A stretch of DNA of 21,959 bases, from positions 1 through 21,959 of the forward strand of contig NZ_DASVZH010000208.1 in the NCBI RefSeq assembly GCF_036391795.1. The letters run 5' to 3'. The first letter of the stretch is position 1. Every line of letters begins with the position of its first letter. Shown here piece by piece: positions 6,923 through 14,545 of this stretch. The stretch is from Oryzihumus sp036391795 (GTDB lineage: Bacteria; Actinomycetota; Actinomycetes; Actinomycetales; Dermatophilaceae). The notes beneath the pieces are model-generated. The model had not been told where the DNA came from, ran no database searches, and saw only the letters and a program-made list of their open reading frames with translations. A program made the position numbers and the translations under genes.

Positions 6923-6968
6923 CCCGCCACACGGCATACCGGCGTCTGCGGCACCGGACACGCCTTGA

Positions 6969-7005
6969 CCCGCGAAACCGGCCCCGATCGGGGCCGAAAC
7001 GCGGG
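6969..7005. terminator. Bidirectional terminator-like palindrome
   Basis: An 18-bp perfect palindrome (CGGCCCCGATCGGGGCCG, 6979-6996) is enclosed by a second stem CCCGCG (6969-6974)/CGCGGG (7000-7005), with AAAC and AAA internal bulges. It stands between the convergent spermidine-synthase-like gene (stop 6922) and the last importer gene (stop 7039). The A-rich bulges would give short T runs on the opposite strand. Function as a terminator for both sides is inferred. Confidence 0.7.
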
Positions 7006-7038
7006 CCGAGCGGTGTTCGGTCGTGGACGTGGGGTTGG

Positions 7039-7842
7039 TCAGAGGCGGCCGCCGGCGCTCTCCCCGCCGCCGATGCGCTGCACGAGGTAGACCGGCACGA
7101 ACGAGGCGACGATGAGCACGGCCGCCACGACGTTGACCACCGGCGCCTGGTTGGGGCGGAACAGGTTGCCGAAGATCCACAGGGGCAGGGTCTGCACGCC
7201 GGGGCTGGCGGTGAACGTGGTCACGATGATCTCGTCGAAGGACAGGGCGAACGCCAGCAGCCCGCCGGCCAGCAGCGCCGAACGGATCACCGGCAGGGTG
7301 ACCAGCCGGAACGTCTGGAAGATGCCGGCACCGAGGTCGGCCGACGCCTCCTCCAGCGACGTGCCGGTGCGGCGGAGCCGGGCGAGGACGTTGTTGTAGA
7401 CCACGACGATGCAGAACGTCGCGTGGCCGATGATCACCGTGGTCAGGCTGAGCCCGCCGAGCAGGGAGCGGAAGGCGTTGTTCAGCGCGATACCGGTGAC
7501 GATGCCCGGCAGGGCGATCGGCAGCAGCACCAGGAACGAGACCGACTCGCGGCCGAAGAAGCGGAACCGCTGCACCGCGAACGCCGCCATCGTCCCCAGC
7601 ACCAGGGCGATCGCCGTGGCGCCGAGGCCGGCCCGGATGCTCGTGCCCACCGCCCGCAGGACGCCCTCGCTGGCCGCGGCGCGCTGCCACCACTCGAGGG
7701 TGAACCCCGAGGGCGGCCAGCCGAAGGTGCGCGAGGTGTTGAAGCTGTTGACCAGCACCACGAGCAGCGGCACGTAGATCACGGCGAGCCCGAGCACCAC
7801 GGCGACGCGCAGCAGGGTCCGGGCACGGGTGGACAGGATCAC
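7039..7842 (-). CDS. ABC transporter permease, spermidine/putrescine (PotC) type
   Basis: Inner-membrane permease of 267 residues with about six membrane helices, beginning with the hydrophobic segment LLRVAVVLGLAVIYVPLLVV. The family pattern includes VNSFNTSRTFGWPPSGFTLEWW, typical of PotC-like subunits. The EAA loop that contacts the ATPase is EEASADLGAGIFQTFRLVTLPVI. It starts at a GTG (7840-7842), 10 nt after the stop of the other permease gene, with a GAGGGG ribosome site in that gap. It is the last gene of the importer operon and is followed by the palindrome at 6969-7005. The substrate could be a polyamine, but also GABA or another cationic amine; this subunit alone cannot decide. Confidence 0.9.
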   Translation of the reverse strand: MILSTRARTLLRVAVVLGLAVIYVPLLVVLVNSFNTSRTFGWPPSGFTLEWWQRAAASEGVLRAVGTSIRAGLGATAIALVLGTMAAFAVQRFRFFGRESVSFLVLLPIALPGIVTGIALNNAFRSLLGGLSLTTVIIGHATFCIVVVYNNVLARLRRTGTSLEEASADLGAGIFQTFRLVTLPVIRSALLAGGLLAFALSFDEIIVTTFTASPGVQTLPLWIFGNLFRPNQAPVVNVVAAVLIVASFVPVYLVQRIGGGESAGGRL

Positions 7843-7852
7843 GGCACGCCCC

Positions 7853-8719
7853 TCACAGGTTGTCCAGCGCGCCGGTGCGGCGGACCAGCAGCAGGTAGAT
7901 GACCATGGCCAGCACCGGGAACGTCGCGGCCGCGGCGGCGAACGGCAGGTTGTTGGCGGTCACGATGTTGTCGTAGATGACGTTGGCGAACAGCTGGGTC
8001 GCACCGCCGACGATCTTGACGGTGATGTAGTCGCCCAGGCTGAGCGAGAAGGTGAAGATCGACCCGGCCACCAGCGCCGGGAACAGCAGCGGCAGGACGA
8101 TCGCGCGGAACGTCCGCCCGGCCGGGGCCCCGAGGTCGCTCGAGGCCTCCAGCAGGGAGTCGGGCACCCGCTCCAGGCCGGCGTAGACCGGCAGGATCAT
8201 GAACGGCAGCCACAGGTAGGCCAGGGTCAGCGTCGTGGCGAAGAGGCCGTAGCCGGGTCCGTGGAGGCCGAACGGGCCGAGGGCCCAGTTGATCGCCCCG
8301 TTGTCGCCGAGCATGATCCGCCACGAGTACGCCTTGACCAGGTAGCTGGCCCACAGCGGCGTCAGGATGGCCACGACCATGACCTGACGCGTGCGCCGGC
8401 CGGCGACCTTGGCCATGTAGAACGCGATCGGCAGCGCGATGAGCGCGTCGACCACGGTCACCGCGGCCGCCACGCCCAGGCTGCGCAGCGCGATGTGGCG
8501 GTAGACCGAGTCCGTCAGCAGCGTCTGGAAGTTCTCCCAGGTGAACTGCCGGATGATGTCGCCGGTGAAGGTGTCGGTCGTCCAGACCGCGGTGACGAAC
8601 ATGGCCGCGAGCGACCCGAGGTAGGCGACCACCAGCCACAGCCCCGGCAGGGAGAGCAGCCCTCCCAGCCGGAGCCACGGGTGCTGGTGGAGCACCCGGG
8701 AGACGGAACGACCCGGCAC
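7853..8719 (-). CDS. ABC transporter permease, spermidine/putrescine (PotB) type
   Basis: Inner-membrane permease of 288 residues with about six helices, the first at about 17-40 (LLSLPGLWLVVAYLGSLAAM). It contains FTGDIIRQFTWENFQTLLTD in the periplasmic part, AYSWRIMLGDNGAINWALGPF as in PotB proteins, and the ATPase-contact loop LLEASSDLGAPAGRTFRAIVLPL. It starts at a GTG (8717-8719), only 4 nt after the stop of the lipoprotein gene, with AAGGGC just upstream inside the end of that gene. It forms the membrane channel together with the PotC-type subunit encoded downstream. Confidence 0.9.
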   Translation of the reverse strand: MPGRSVSRVLHQHPWLRLGGLLSLPGLWLVVAYLGSLAAMFVTAVWTTDTFTGDIIRQFTWENFQTLLTDSVYRHIALRSLGVAAAVTVVDALIALPIAFYMAKVAGRRTRQVMVVAILTPLWASYLVKAYSWRIMLGDNGAINWALGPFGLHGPGYGLFATTLTLAYLWLPFMILPVYAGLERVPDSLLEASSDLGAPAGRTFRAIVLPLLFPALVAGSIFTFSLSLGDYITVKIVGGATQLFANVIYDNIVTANNLPFAAAAATFPVLAMVIYLLLVRRTGALDNL

Positions 8720-8723
8720 GCGG

Positions 8724-9944
8724 TCAGCCCTTGATCTCGGTCCAGGCCTGGGTCCACTTGCTGTAGTCGACGCAGGTCACGTTGGTGCGCCCGTCCAGGC
8801 AGGCCTTCGTCGGCGTGGTCCAGTAGTAGATGTTGTCCGAGTAGGCCTTGTCCGCGGCGTGGTACGTCGCGCAGTGCTCCTGCATGCCGGGCTGGGTGCA
8901 CGCCCCGGACTGGGCCGGCGCCTCACCGAACCAGGCCGCGACCTGGGCGTTGACCTTGGGCGAGACGATGTAGTTCATCCACTCGTAGGAGCAGTTAGGG
9001 TGCTTGGACTTCGAGGAGACCATCCACGTGTCCGACCAGCCGGTGGAGTTCTCGGTCGGCACGATCGCCTTGACCTTGACCTTCTTGTCGGCCTGGATGA
9101 GGTTCGTGATGACCTGCCAGGTCGTGCCGATCACCGAGGTGCCGGACTCGAAGGCCTGGACCTCCTTGGTGTAGTCGGCCCAGTACTCCCCGATGATCGG
9201 GCGCTGGGCCTTGAGCAGGTCCACCGCCGCCTTGAACTGCGTGTCATCCAGCGCGAACGGGTTCTTGATCCCCAGGTCGGGCTTGGTCTTCATGAGGTAC
9301 AGCGCGGCGTCGGCGATGTAGATCGGCGAGTCGTAGGCCGTGATCTTGCCCTTGTACGGCGACTTCGGGTCGAAGACCGCACCCCAGGACGTCGGCGGGG
9401 TCTTGACCACGCTCTCGTTCCACATCAGCAGGTTGGCGCCCCAGCCGTGCGGGATGCCGTACATCTGGCGCTTGCCGTTGACCTCGACCGAGTTCCAGTC
9501 CCGGTCCTTGAGGAACGGGAAGATCGTCGCGTAGTTGGGCACCAGCGCGGTGTTCACGGGGGCGACGTCGCCGGCGTAGATCATCCGCAGCGTGGCGTCG
9601 CCGGAGGCGGAGACCACGTCGTAGTCCCCGGTGTGCATCAGGGTGACCATCTCGTCGGAGGTGTTGGCGACCTTGACGTTGACCTGGCACCCGGTGGCCT
9701 TCTGGAACGGGTGCACCCAGTCCTGGGTGGGGTCGTTGGAGCCGTCCTCAGCGTAGCCCGCCCAGGCCACGACGTTGAGCTGGCCCTCGCCGGGCCCGAC
9801 CTTCTGGGCCATGGCGACCTTGGGCGGGGGCTGACGGGTGGAGCCGCCGGCGCTGCTGCCACCACTGGTGGACGAGCCGCACGCCGCCAGCGCGAGCGCA
9901 CCGACGGCGGCGACGGCCGCCGCGAGCGGTCGGGGCTTGAACAT
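8724..9944 (-). CDS. ABC transporter substrate-binding lipoprotein, PotD type
   Basis: Solute receptor of 406 residues anchored outside the membrane. The start at 9944 is chosen because GGAGGT stands just before it (9948-9953); an in-frame TTG lies at 9956 but ahead of that site. The lipobox is LAAC, with Cys22. The mature part has the PotD-type fold, with LNVVAWAGY, the TSDEMVTLMHTGDYDVVSASGD region, YGIPHGWGANLLMWNESVV, and WQVITNLI. Unusually for the family it has six further cysteines (86, 318, 349, 358, 382, 391), five of them in the last 90 residues around the C-terminal WTTPTKACLDG segment, so up to three disulfides are possible. The ligand is presumably a polyamine or another amine and is not proven. 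It lies 38 nt downstream of the ATPase gene. Confidence 0.9.
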   Translation of the reverse strand: MFKPRPLAAAVAAVGALALAACGSSTSGGSSAGGSTRQPPPKVAMAQKVGPGEGQLNVVAWAGYAEDGSNDPTQDWVHPFQKATGCQVNVKVANTSDEMVTLMHTGDYDVVSASGDATLRMIYAGDVAPVNTALVPNYATIFPFLKDRDWNSVEVNGKRQMYGIPHGWGANLLMWNESVVKTPPTSWGAVFDPKSPYKGKITAYDSPIYIADAALYLMKTKPDLGIKNPFALDDTQFKAAVDLLKAQRPIIGEYWADYTKEVQAFESGTSVIGTTWQVITNLIQADKKVKVKAIVPTENSTGWSDTWMVSSKSKHPNCSYEWMNYIVSPKVNAQVAAWFGEAPAQSGACTQPGMQEHCATYHAADKAYSDNIYYWTTPTKACLDGRTNVTCVDYSKWTQAWTEIKG

Positions 9945-9982
9945 GGTGACCTCCAAGGTGTTCCGGGTGGTGACGGGAGGGG

Positions 9983-11056
9983 TCAGGCCACGCCGACGCG
10001 GTGGGCGTGGTCCTGGTGCCAGACGAGGCGGACCGGGCGGCCGAGCCAGTCGTCGAGCTGGGTGTGTGCGGTCGCCAGGTTGGGCTGGGTGGCCACCAGG
10101 GAGGTGCCGGCCGGGGTGTCCACGAGCAGCCGGATGGCCGAACCCAGGTAGACCACCTCGCGCACGGTGCCGTCGACGGTCCGCTCGGTCGGGCCGGCCC
10201 CGGTGGAGGGGTCGACCACGCGCACCCGCTCCGGGCGGATGCTCCAGGTGCCCGGCTGGCCGAACAGGCGCTCGGCCGCGGAGCCGTCGACGAGGTTGGT
10301 CGTGCCGACGAACCCGGCGACGAACGGGGTCCTCGGCTGCTCGTAGACCTCGGTGGCGGTGCCGACCTGCTCGACCAGGCCGTTGTTGAAGACGGCGATC
10401 CGGTCACTCATGGTCAGCGCCTCCTCCTGGTCGTGGGTGACGAAGACGAACGTGATGCCGACGTCGCGCTGGATCGCCTTGAGCTCGACCTGCATCTGCT
10501 GGCGCAGCTTGAGGTCGAGCGCGCCGAGGGGCTCGTCGAGCAGGAGCACCTTGGGCTCGTTGACCAGGGCACGGGCGAGCGCCACGCGCTGGCGCTGGCC
10601 ACCAGAGAGCTGGGACGGGCGCCGCGCGCCGAAGCCGGGCAGCTGCACCCGCTCGAGCGCCTCGTTGGCCCGCCGGTGCCGCTCCGCGCGGCCCACGCCC
10701 TTGACCCGCAGACCGTAGGCGACGTTCTGCTCCAGCGACATGTGCGGGAAGAGCGCGTAGTCCTGGAAGACCGTGTTGACGTCACGGTCGAACGGCGGCA
10801 CCCGCGTCACGTCCTGGCCAGCGAGCACGATCCGACCGCCAGTCGGCGCCTCGAACCCGGCGATCATCCGCAGCACCGTGGTCTTGCCCGAGCCGGACGG
10901 GCCGAGCATCGAGAAGAACTCGCCGTCGGCGATGTCGAGGTCCACCCCGCGCACCGCGTCCACCTCGCCGAAGGACTTGCGCACCGCCTCGAGACGGATG
11001 GCTGGGGCGGCCACCGCCGACCGGGTCTGCTGTCCGGGCGTCGCTGGTTGCGCCAT
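9983..11056 (-). CDS. ABC transporter ATP-binding protein, PotA type
   Basis: Cytoplasmic ATPase of the importer, 357 residues. The ATG at 11056 is preceded by AGGAG (11064-11068) at 7 nt; the frame is open 27 codons further but those lie over the promoter. Walker A is GPSGSGKT at 52-59, the Q-loop is VFQDYALFPH at 96-105, the signature LSGGQRQRVALARAL begins at 150, Walker B is LLLDEP at 171-176 and the switch His is H208 (THDQEEA). The C-terminal third (about 250-357) is a TOBE-type regulatory domain with WSIRPERVRVV. It is the first gene of a four-gene operon (ATPase, lipoprotein, two permeases). The operon is divergent from the GntR regulator with 181 nt between the two starts. Confidence 0.93.
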   Translation of the reverse strand: MAQPATPGQQTRSAVAAPAIRLEAVRKSFGEVDAVRGVDLDIADGEFFSMLGPSGSGKTTVLRMIAGFEAPTGGRIVLAGQDVTRVPPFDRDVNTVFQDYALFPHMSLEQNVAYGLRVKGVGRAERHRRANEALERVQLPGFGARRPSQLSGGQRQRVALARALVNEPKVLLLDEPLGALDLKLRQQMQVELKAIQRDVGITFVFVTHDQEEALTMSDRIAVFNNGLVEQVGTATEVYEQPRTPFVAGFVGTTNLVDGSAAERLFGQPGTWSIRPERVRVVDPSTGAGPTERTVDGTVREVVYLGSAIRLLVDTPAGTSLVATQPNLATAHTQLDDWLGRPVRLVWHQDHAHRVGVA

Positions 11057-11122
11057 CGGTGAGCTCCTGTGCGAGGTGGGGGACACGCGGGAACCGGTCC
11101 ACAGGGTCTGGACGTGGCGCTT

Positions 11123-11151
11123 AACGTATGACTTCATAGGTCATTGCACAA
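11123..11151 (-). promoter_or_regulatory. Candidate promoter of the importer operon
   Basis: Read on the minus strand: TTGTGC (11151-11146), 17 nt, TACGTT (11128-11123). This fits a sigma-70 type promoter with a TANNNT -10. Transcription would start near 11116, giving a leader of about 60 nt before the ATPase start at 11056. Confidence 0.5.
11127..11144. promoter_or_regulatory. Palindromic operator candidate in the importer promoter
   Basis: Two overlapping inverted repeats are seen: TATGA-CT-TCATA (11127-11138) and ATGAC-N7-GTCAT (11128-11132 and 11140-11144). They fill most of the spacer between the -35 and -10 of the importer promoter, so a protein bound here would block RNA polymerase. 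The FCD-type GntR regulator encoded about 95 bp away in the opposite direction is the obvious candidate. The half-sites are AT-rich in a very GC-rich genome, which adds weight. Binding is inferred. Confidence 0.5.
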
Positions 11152-11237
11152 GGGTCGAAAGGGCGAGTGACCACACCGTGACCCGCGACCGGTCGCCTAC
11201 CCTTCGGGGGACCGCGGCGAGGTGAGGAGGACGCAAC

Positions 11238-11996
11238 GTGCCGGAGGCCATGCACCTGAGCCAGCGCGCCCGCAGCGCCGTCTTCGCCCCCCTCGTCCAG
11301 GAGAGCCGCGCCGAGATCGTCGCCCGGCGCCTGTCCGACGCCATCGCGCTCGGCCTGCTGCCCGACGCCGCCCAGCTCCCCAGCGAGGCCGACCTGGCCG
11401 CCCGCTTCGGCGTCGCCACGGTCACCGTGCGCGAGGCGCTGACCACGCTGCGTCACCGCGGGCTGGTGGAGACCCGCCGCGGTCGGGGAGGCGGCAGCTT
11501 CGTCACCGCCCCAGCCGACCCGGCCGCCTCGGCCCTGCTGGCCCGGTTGGAGGAGGTGTCCCCGCGCGACCTGCGCGACCTCGGCGACCACTACGCCGCC
11601 CTGTCCGGCTCGGCGGCCCGCCTCGCCGCCGAACGGGCCGCCCCCGACGACCTCGCCCGGCTCGAGGAGGCCATGAAGGACCTCGACAACGCCACCACCG
11701 CCCGCGAGCGCCGACGGGCCGAGGGCCAGTTCCACGTCGAGGTCGCCGCCGCCGCCCAGTCCCCCCGCCTGACCCGCGAGGAGATCCGGCTGCAGACCGA
11801 GGTCGGCCCGCTGCTGTGGCTCGCGCTCGACGACGGCGACGCCCACGCGTCGGCCTGCACCGCGCACCGCACGCTCACCCGGGCGATCAGCCGCGGCCAC
11901 GCCGACCGGGCACGGGCCCTGGCCGAGGCGCACGTCGCCGACGCGGTCGGCCTGGCCCTCAGCCTGCGACGTCAGGCACGAGGACGACGCGCATGA
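11238..11996 (+). CDS. GntR family transcriptional regulator with FCD domain (FadR type)
   Basis: One-component regulator of 252 residues. It starts at a GTG preceded by GAGGAGG (11224-11230). The winged helix-turn-helix (about 22-92) includes EIVARRLSDAIALGLL, LPSEADLAARFGVATVTVREAL and the wing GRGGGSFV. The effector domain (about 110-240) is FCD type: the QFHVEVAAAAQSPRL segment (His166), a His at 210 in HRTLTRAISRGHADRARAL, and His232 near AEAHVAD, a set that usually binds a metal and a small carboxylate or amine-like effector. It is divergent from the importer operon, and its stop overlaps the next start in an ATGA. The likely role is control of the importer, probably as a repressor relieved by the imported compound or a derivative. 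Confidence 0.9.
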   Translation: MPEAMHLSQRARSAVFAPLVQESRAEIVARRLSDAIALGLLPDAAQLPSEADLAARFGVATVTVREALTTLRHRGLVETRRGRGGGSFVTAPADPAASALLARLEEVSPRDLRDLGDHYAALSGSAARLAAERAAPDDLARLEEAMKDLDNATTARERRRAEGQFHVEVAAAAQSPRLTREEIRLQTEVGPLLWLALDDGDAHASACTAHRTLTRAISRGHADRARALAEAHVADAVGLALSLRRQARGRRA

Positions 11997-12781
11997 GCGT
12001 CGCCGGACCTACCGTGGAGACCATGAGCCTCGCCCCGACGGCCGCTCACGGCCCCGCTCACGCCGCCGGCGCGCTCCTCGCCTGGGCCGAGGACCACTTC
12101 GCCGGCCTCGCGCCGCTCCAGGCCGCGACCCGGCGGGCCCTCGCCGAGGAGCCGACGAGGGCCGGTATGGCGCGCCTGGTCGCCCCCGTGGCCACCCGGC
12201 TGCTCGCCGACACCGACCTCGCCGTGGTGGGTGCCGGCTTCGTGGCCGCACCCGCGGCCCTGGACGACACGGCGTACTGGCTGGAGTGGTGGACCGCCGA
12301 CGAGCCGGGCGAGACACCGCAGCGGCTGGTCGTCGAGACCGACCCGGCCGGCGACACCTTCCGCGACTGGACGACCCTGCCGTGGTTCGCGGTGCCGGCG
12401 ACGACCGGGCGACGGCACATCACCGGGCCGTACGTCGACTACCTGTGCACCGACGAGTACACCCTGACCTTCACCACGCCGGTGCACCGCGGCGAGACGC
12501 TGGCCGGGGTCGTCGGCTGTGACGTCTACGTGCGCCATGTCGAGCAGCTGGCCGAGGGCTGGCTCGACCTCGTCGACGGGCCTGCGGCCTTCGTCAGCCG
12601 CGAGGGCCGGGTGCTGGTCTCCTCCGCCCCCGGTGTGGTGACCGGCGACCTGCTGCGCTCGCTGCCGCTGGCCCGGCTGTGGGAGGGCGCCACGGTGCCC
12701 GGCCTGCACCTCACGGCGTGCGGCGACCTCCCGTTCGGCCTGGTCGTGGGCGAGGCGCTGGCCGCGGGGCTGCACCCGTGA
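11993..12781 (+). CDS. Cache (PDC-like) domain protein, soluble
   Basis: Protein of 262 residues without signal peptide or membrane helix. The ATG at 11993 overlaps the GntR stop by 4 nt and has GAGGA at 11980-11984; a second ATG at 12023 is possible. The N-terminal helices (about 15-70) are followed by a double PAS-like Cache fold. The signature region is DTAYWLEWW at about 92-100, then FRDWTTLPWF, ITGPYVDYLCTDEYTLTFTTPV (about 143-164) and GVVGCDVYV (172-180). This is the order of dCache ligand-binding domains of chemoreceptors and histidine kinases, where the WY/D and D residues bind amino acids or amines. Cache domains normally face outside the membrane; here the protein seems cytosolic and stands alone. 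Coupling to the GntR regulator beside a polyamine-type importer suggests sensing of the imported amine inside the cell. Confidence 0.8.
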   Translation: MSVAGPTVETMSLAPTAAHGPAHAAGALLAWAEDHFAGLAPLQAATRRALAEEPTRAGMARLVAPVATRLLADTDLAVVGAGFVAAPAALDDTAYWLEWWTADEPGETPQRLVVETDPAGDTFRDWTTLPWFAVPATTGRRHITGPYVDYLCTDEYTLTFTTPVHRGETLAGVVGCDVYVRHVEQLAEGWLDLVDGPAAFVSREGRVLVSSAPGVVTGDLLRSLPLARLWEGATVPGLHLTACGDLPFGLVVGEALAAGLHP

Positions 12782-12791
12782 GGGACCGGGC

Positions 12792-13082
12792 GTGAAGTTC
12801 CTGGTGCTCTGGCGGATCGACCTGGCCCTGGTCTCCGGCGAGCTGGCCCGGGCCATCGGCCGGATGCCGGCCTACGGGCAGCGGCTGGAGGCGCAGGGCA
12901 AGGTCCTCGCCCGCTACCACGTCGTCGGCAGCCACGGCGGCGCGTGGGTCTACGACGTCGACTCGCACGAGGAGTTCGAGCAGCTCCTCGGCCTCGCACC
13001 GGTGTTCAACTACGCCACCTACGAGGTCCACGCCCTCGCCGACATGGACGCGGCGCCGCCGGAGGACGCCACTCCCGTCTGA
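12792..13082 (+). CDS. Muconolactone delta-isomerase-like small protein
   Basis: Cytoplasmic protein of 96 residues. It starts at a GTG 10 nt after the Cache gene stop and opens VKFLVLWRIDLALV. It has a ferredoxin-like alpha-beta fold by appearance: strand, helix (LARAIGRMPAYGQRLEAQGK), strand RYHVVGSHGGAWVYDVDS, helix EEFEQLLGL, and a final strand NYATYEVHAL. This is the pattern of muconolactone isomerase/YciI-like proteins. Whether it has an enzymatic role is unknown. Its position suggests it belongs to the GntR-Cache transcript. A hairpin starts at its stop codon. Confidence 0.75.
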   Translation: MKFLVLWRIDLALVSGELARAIGRMPAYGQRLEAQGKVLARYHVVGSHGGAWVYDVDSHEEFEQLLGLAPVFNYATYEVHALADMDAAPPEDATPV

Positions 13083-13103
13083 CCGTCATTCGCTGATTGA
13101 CGG
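13083..13103. promoter_or_regulatory. Short inverted repeat before the XRE gene
   Basis: CCGTCA (13083-13088) and TGACGG (13098-13103) enclose 9 nt, immediately after the previous stop codon. The right arm contains the putative -35 of the XRE gene. It may act as a weak terminator of the upstream transcript, or as an operator. Confidence 0.4.
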
Positions 13104-13125
13104 ACTCCCCGAGCGGGTCGAGACT
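13097..13125 (+). promoter_or_regulatory. Candidate promoter of the XRE-importer operon
   Basis: TTGACG (13097-13102), 17 nt, GAGACT (13120-13125). The -35 is strong and the -10 weak. Transcription would start near 13132. Confidence 0.4.
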
Positions 13126-13131
13126 GAAATG

Positions 13132-13142
13132 TCCCCAGGGGA
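13132..13142. promoter_or_regulatory. Operator-like palindrome near the XRE start site
   Basis: TCCCCAGGGGA is a palindrome with 5-nt arms around one A, lying at the predicted transcription start and 21 nt before the XRE start codon. It is a candidate site for autoregulation by the XRE protein. Confidence 0.35.
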
Positions 13143-13162
13143 AGACGGGCGGGGAGTTGGTC

Positions 13163-13540
13163 ATGGGTGCACCCGGCGACCTCGGTTCGAACCGGCACAT
13201 GGTCGTGAGCCAGCGGCTCCGGCTCCGCCGGCGGGCCCTCGGCCTGACCCAGAAGCAGGTGGTCAGCCGACTGGCCCGGCTCGGCGTCATGACCACCAAC
13301 AAGGCGGTCAGCAGCCTGGAGCACGGCACCGGGCTCGACCTGGCCAAGCTGCCCGAGCTGGCCCAGGTCCTGGACTGCTCGGTCACCTGGCTGCTCGGCC
13401 TGACCGAGGATCCCGGCAGCTGGTCCCCGGACACCGCGGCCTACCCGCGACCCGAGGCTGCGCCACCGGTGGCGGTCGGCAGCGTCAGGGCGGCCGCCCC
13501 CCGCTCGTGGATCCTCGGGCCACTGCCTCCGGAGGGCTGA
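13163..13540 (+). CDS. XRE family helix-turn-helix regulator
   Basis: DNA-binding protein of 125 residues. The ATG at 13163 is chosen because GGGGAG lies at 13151-13156. The helix-turn-helix domain spans about 15-80: SQRLRLRRRALGLTQKQVVSRL, then the recognition region TTNKAVSSLEHGTGLDLAKL and PELAQVLDCSVTWLLGL. The C-terminal 40 residues are Pro/Ala-rich (EDPGSW to LPPEG) without a recognisable effector domain, so it may sense through oligomerisation or a partner. The lipoprotein gene of the importer starts 3 nt after its stop, so the regulator is transcribed with the transporter and probably controls it. Confidence 0.85.
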   Translation: MGAPGDLGSNRHMVVSQRLRLRRRALGLTQKQVVSRLARLGVMTTNKAVSSLEHGTGLDLAKLPELAQVLDCSVTWLLGLTEDPGSWSPDTAAYPRPEAAPPVAVGSVRAAAPRSWILGPLPPEG

Positions 13541-13543
13541 GCC

Positions 13544-14545
13544 ATGACCGGGCGGCCACGCGCCGGGACCACCTGGATGGCGGGCCTCGCGCTGCTGGCG
13601 CTGGTCGCGGCCGGCTGCGGTGGCAACGCCTCGGGCCGCGCGGCCCCGGCCTCGACCAGGCTGACGCTCTACACCTGTGTCACCGACGCGACCCAGAAGG
13701 CGGTGGTGGCCGGCTTCACCCGCAGCCACCCCGGGGTCACGGTGCAGGTGTTCCGCGCACCGACCGGGCAGCTCAACGCGCGCGTCGCCGGCGACGTGCG
13801 CTCCGGCGGGCTCCGGGCGGACGTCGTCTGGGCCTGTGACCCGCTGACCATGCAGGGCTACGTGCGCCAGCACCTCGTCGGCGGCTGGACCCCGGCCGGC
13901 GCCGCCGCGCTGCCGGCCGCCTACCGCACCGCCGACGCGGTGGGCGCCGCACTGCTCTACGTCGTCGCGGTGCACCGCCACGGCACGCCGGCGCCGGAGG
14001 CGTGGGGGGACCTCACCGGTCCGGCGTTCCGCAAGGCGGTCGCCCTGCCGGACCCCGCGTTCGCCGCATCCGCCCTCGGCGCGGTCGGCTGGTTCGTCCA
14101 GACCCCCTCCCTCGGCCCCGGCTTCCTGAGGGCCCTGCACGCCAACGGGGCGGTCACCGTCAAGACCCCCGACGACGTCACGACCGGGGTGGCCCAGGGC
14201 ATCTACCGAGCGGGGGTCACCATCTCCAGCTCGGCCAACGCGGCGAAGAAGGCCGGCTCCCCGCTGGACGTGGTCTGGCCCCGGCCCGGCGCCATCGCGG
14301 TCTGGGGGCCGGTGGCGGTGTCCCGGACCTCGGCCCACCCGGCCACGGCGCGGGCCTTCGTGGAGTACCTCGTGAGCGAGCCGGGCCAGCGCGCCCTGGC
14401 CGCGACCGGTGCCTACCCGACCCGGCCCGGCGTCAGCGGTCCGCCGCTGCCGGCCGGTGCCGGGGTCGTCTCGCCGGACTGGACCGCCCTCGCTGGCCGG
14501 ACCGCGGCACTGCTGGCGGCCTACAGGGCGGCCCTCGGCGGATGA
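13544..14545 (+). CDS. ABC transporter substrate-binding lipoprotein, ferric/AfuA-like family
   Basis: Extracellular solute receptor of 333 residues. GGAGG (13531-13535) precedes the ATG. The signal peptide ends in the lipobox VAAGC, with Cys25. The mature part starts LTLYTCVTDATQKAVVAGF, and includes ADVVWACDPLTMQGYVRQHL, GPAFRKAVALPDPAFAASAL and the C-terminal PATARAFVEYLVSEPGQRAL, the order seen in FbpA/AfuA, 2-aminoethylphosphonate and related receptors. The adjacent Tyr-Tyr pair that binds ferric ion in FbpA is not seen; the corresponding part reads GVAQGIYRAGVTISSSAN. The substrate may therefore be something other than bare ferric iron. It overlaps the permease gene by 4 nt (ATGA). Confidence 0.88.
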   Translation: MTGRPRAGTTWMAGLALLALVAAGCGGNASGRAAPASTRLTLYTCVTDATQKAVVAGFTRSHPGVTVQVFRAPTGQLNARVAGDVRSGGLRADVVWACDPLTMQGYVRQHLVGGWTPAGAAALPAAYRTADAVGAALLYVVAVHRHGTPAPEAWGDLTGPAFRKAVALPDPAFAASALGAVGWFVQTPSLGPGFLRALHANGAVTVKTPDDVTTGVAQGIYRAGVTISSSANAAKKAGSPLDVVWPRPGAIAVWGPVAVSRTSAHPATARAFVEYLVSEPGQRALAATGAYPTRPGVSGPPLPAGAGVVSPDWTALAGRTAALLAAYRAALGG

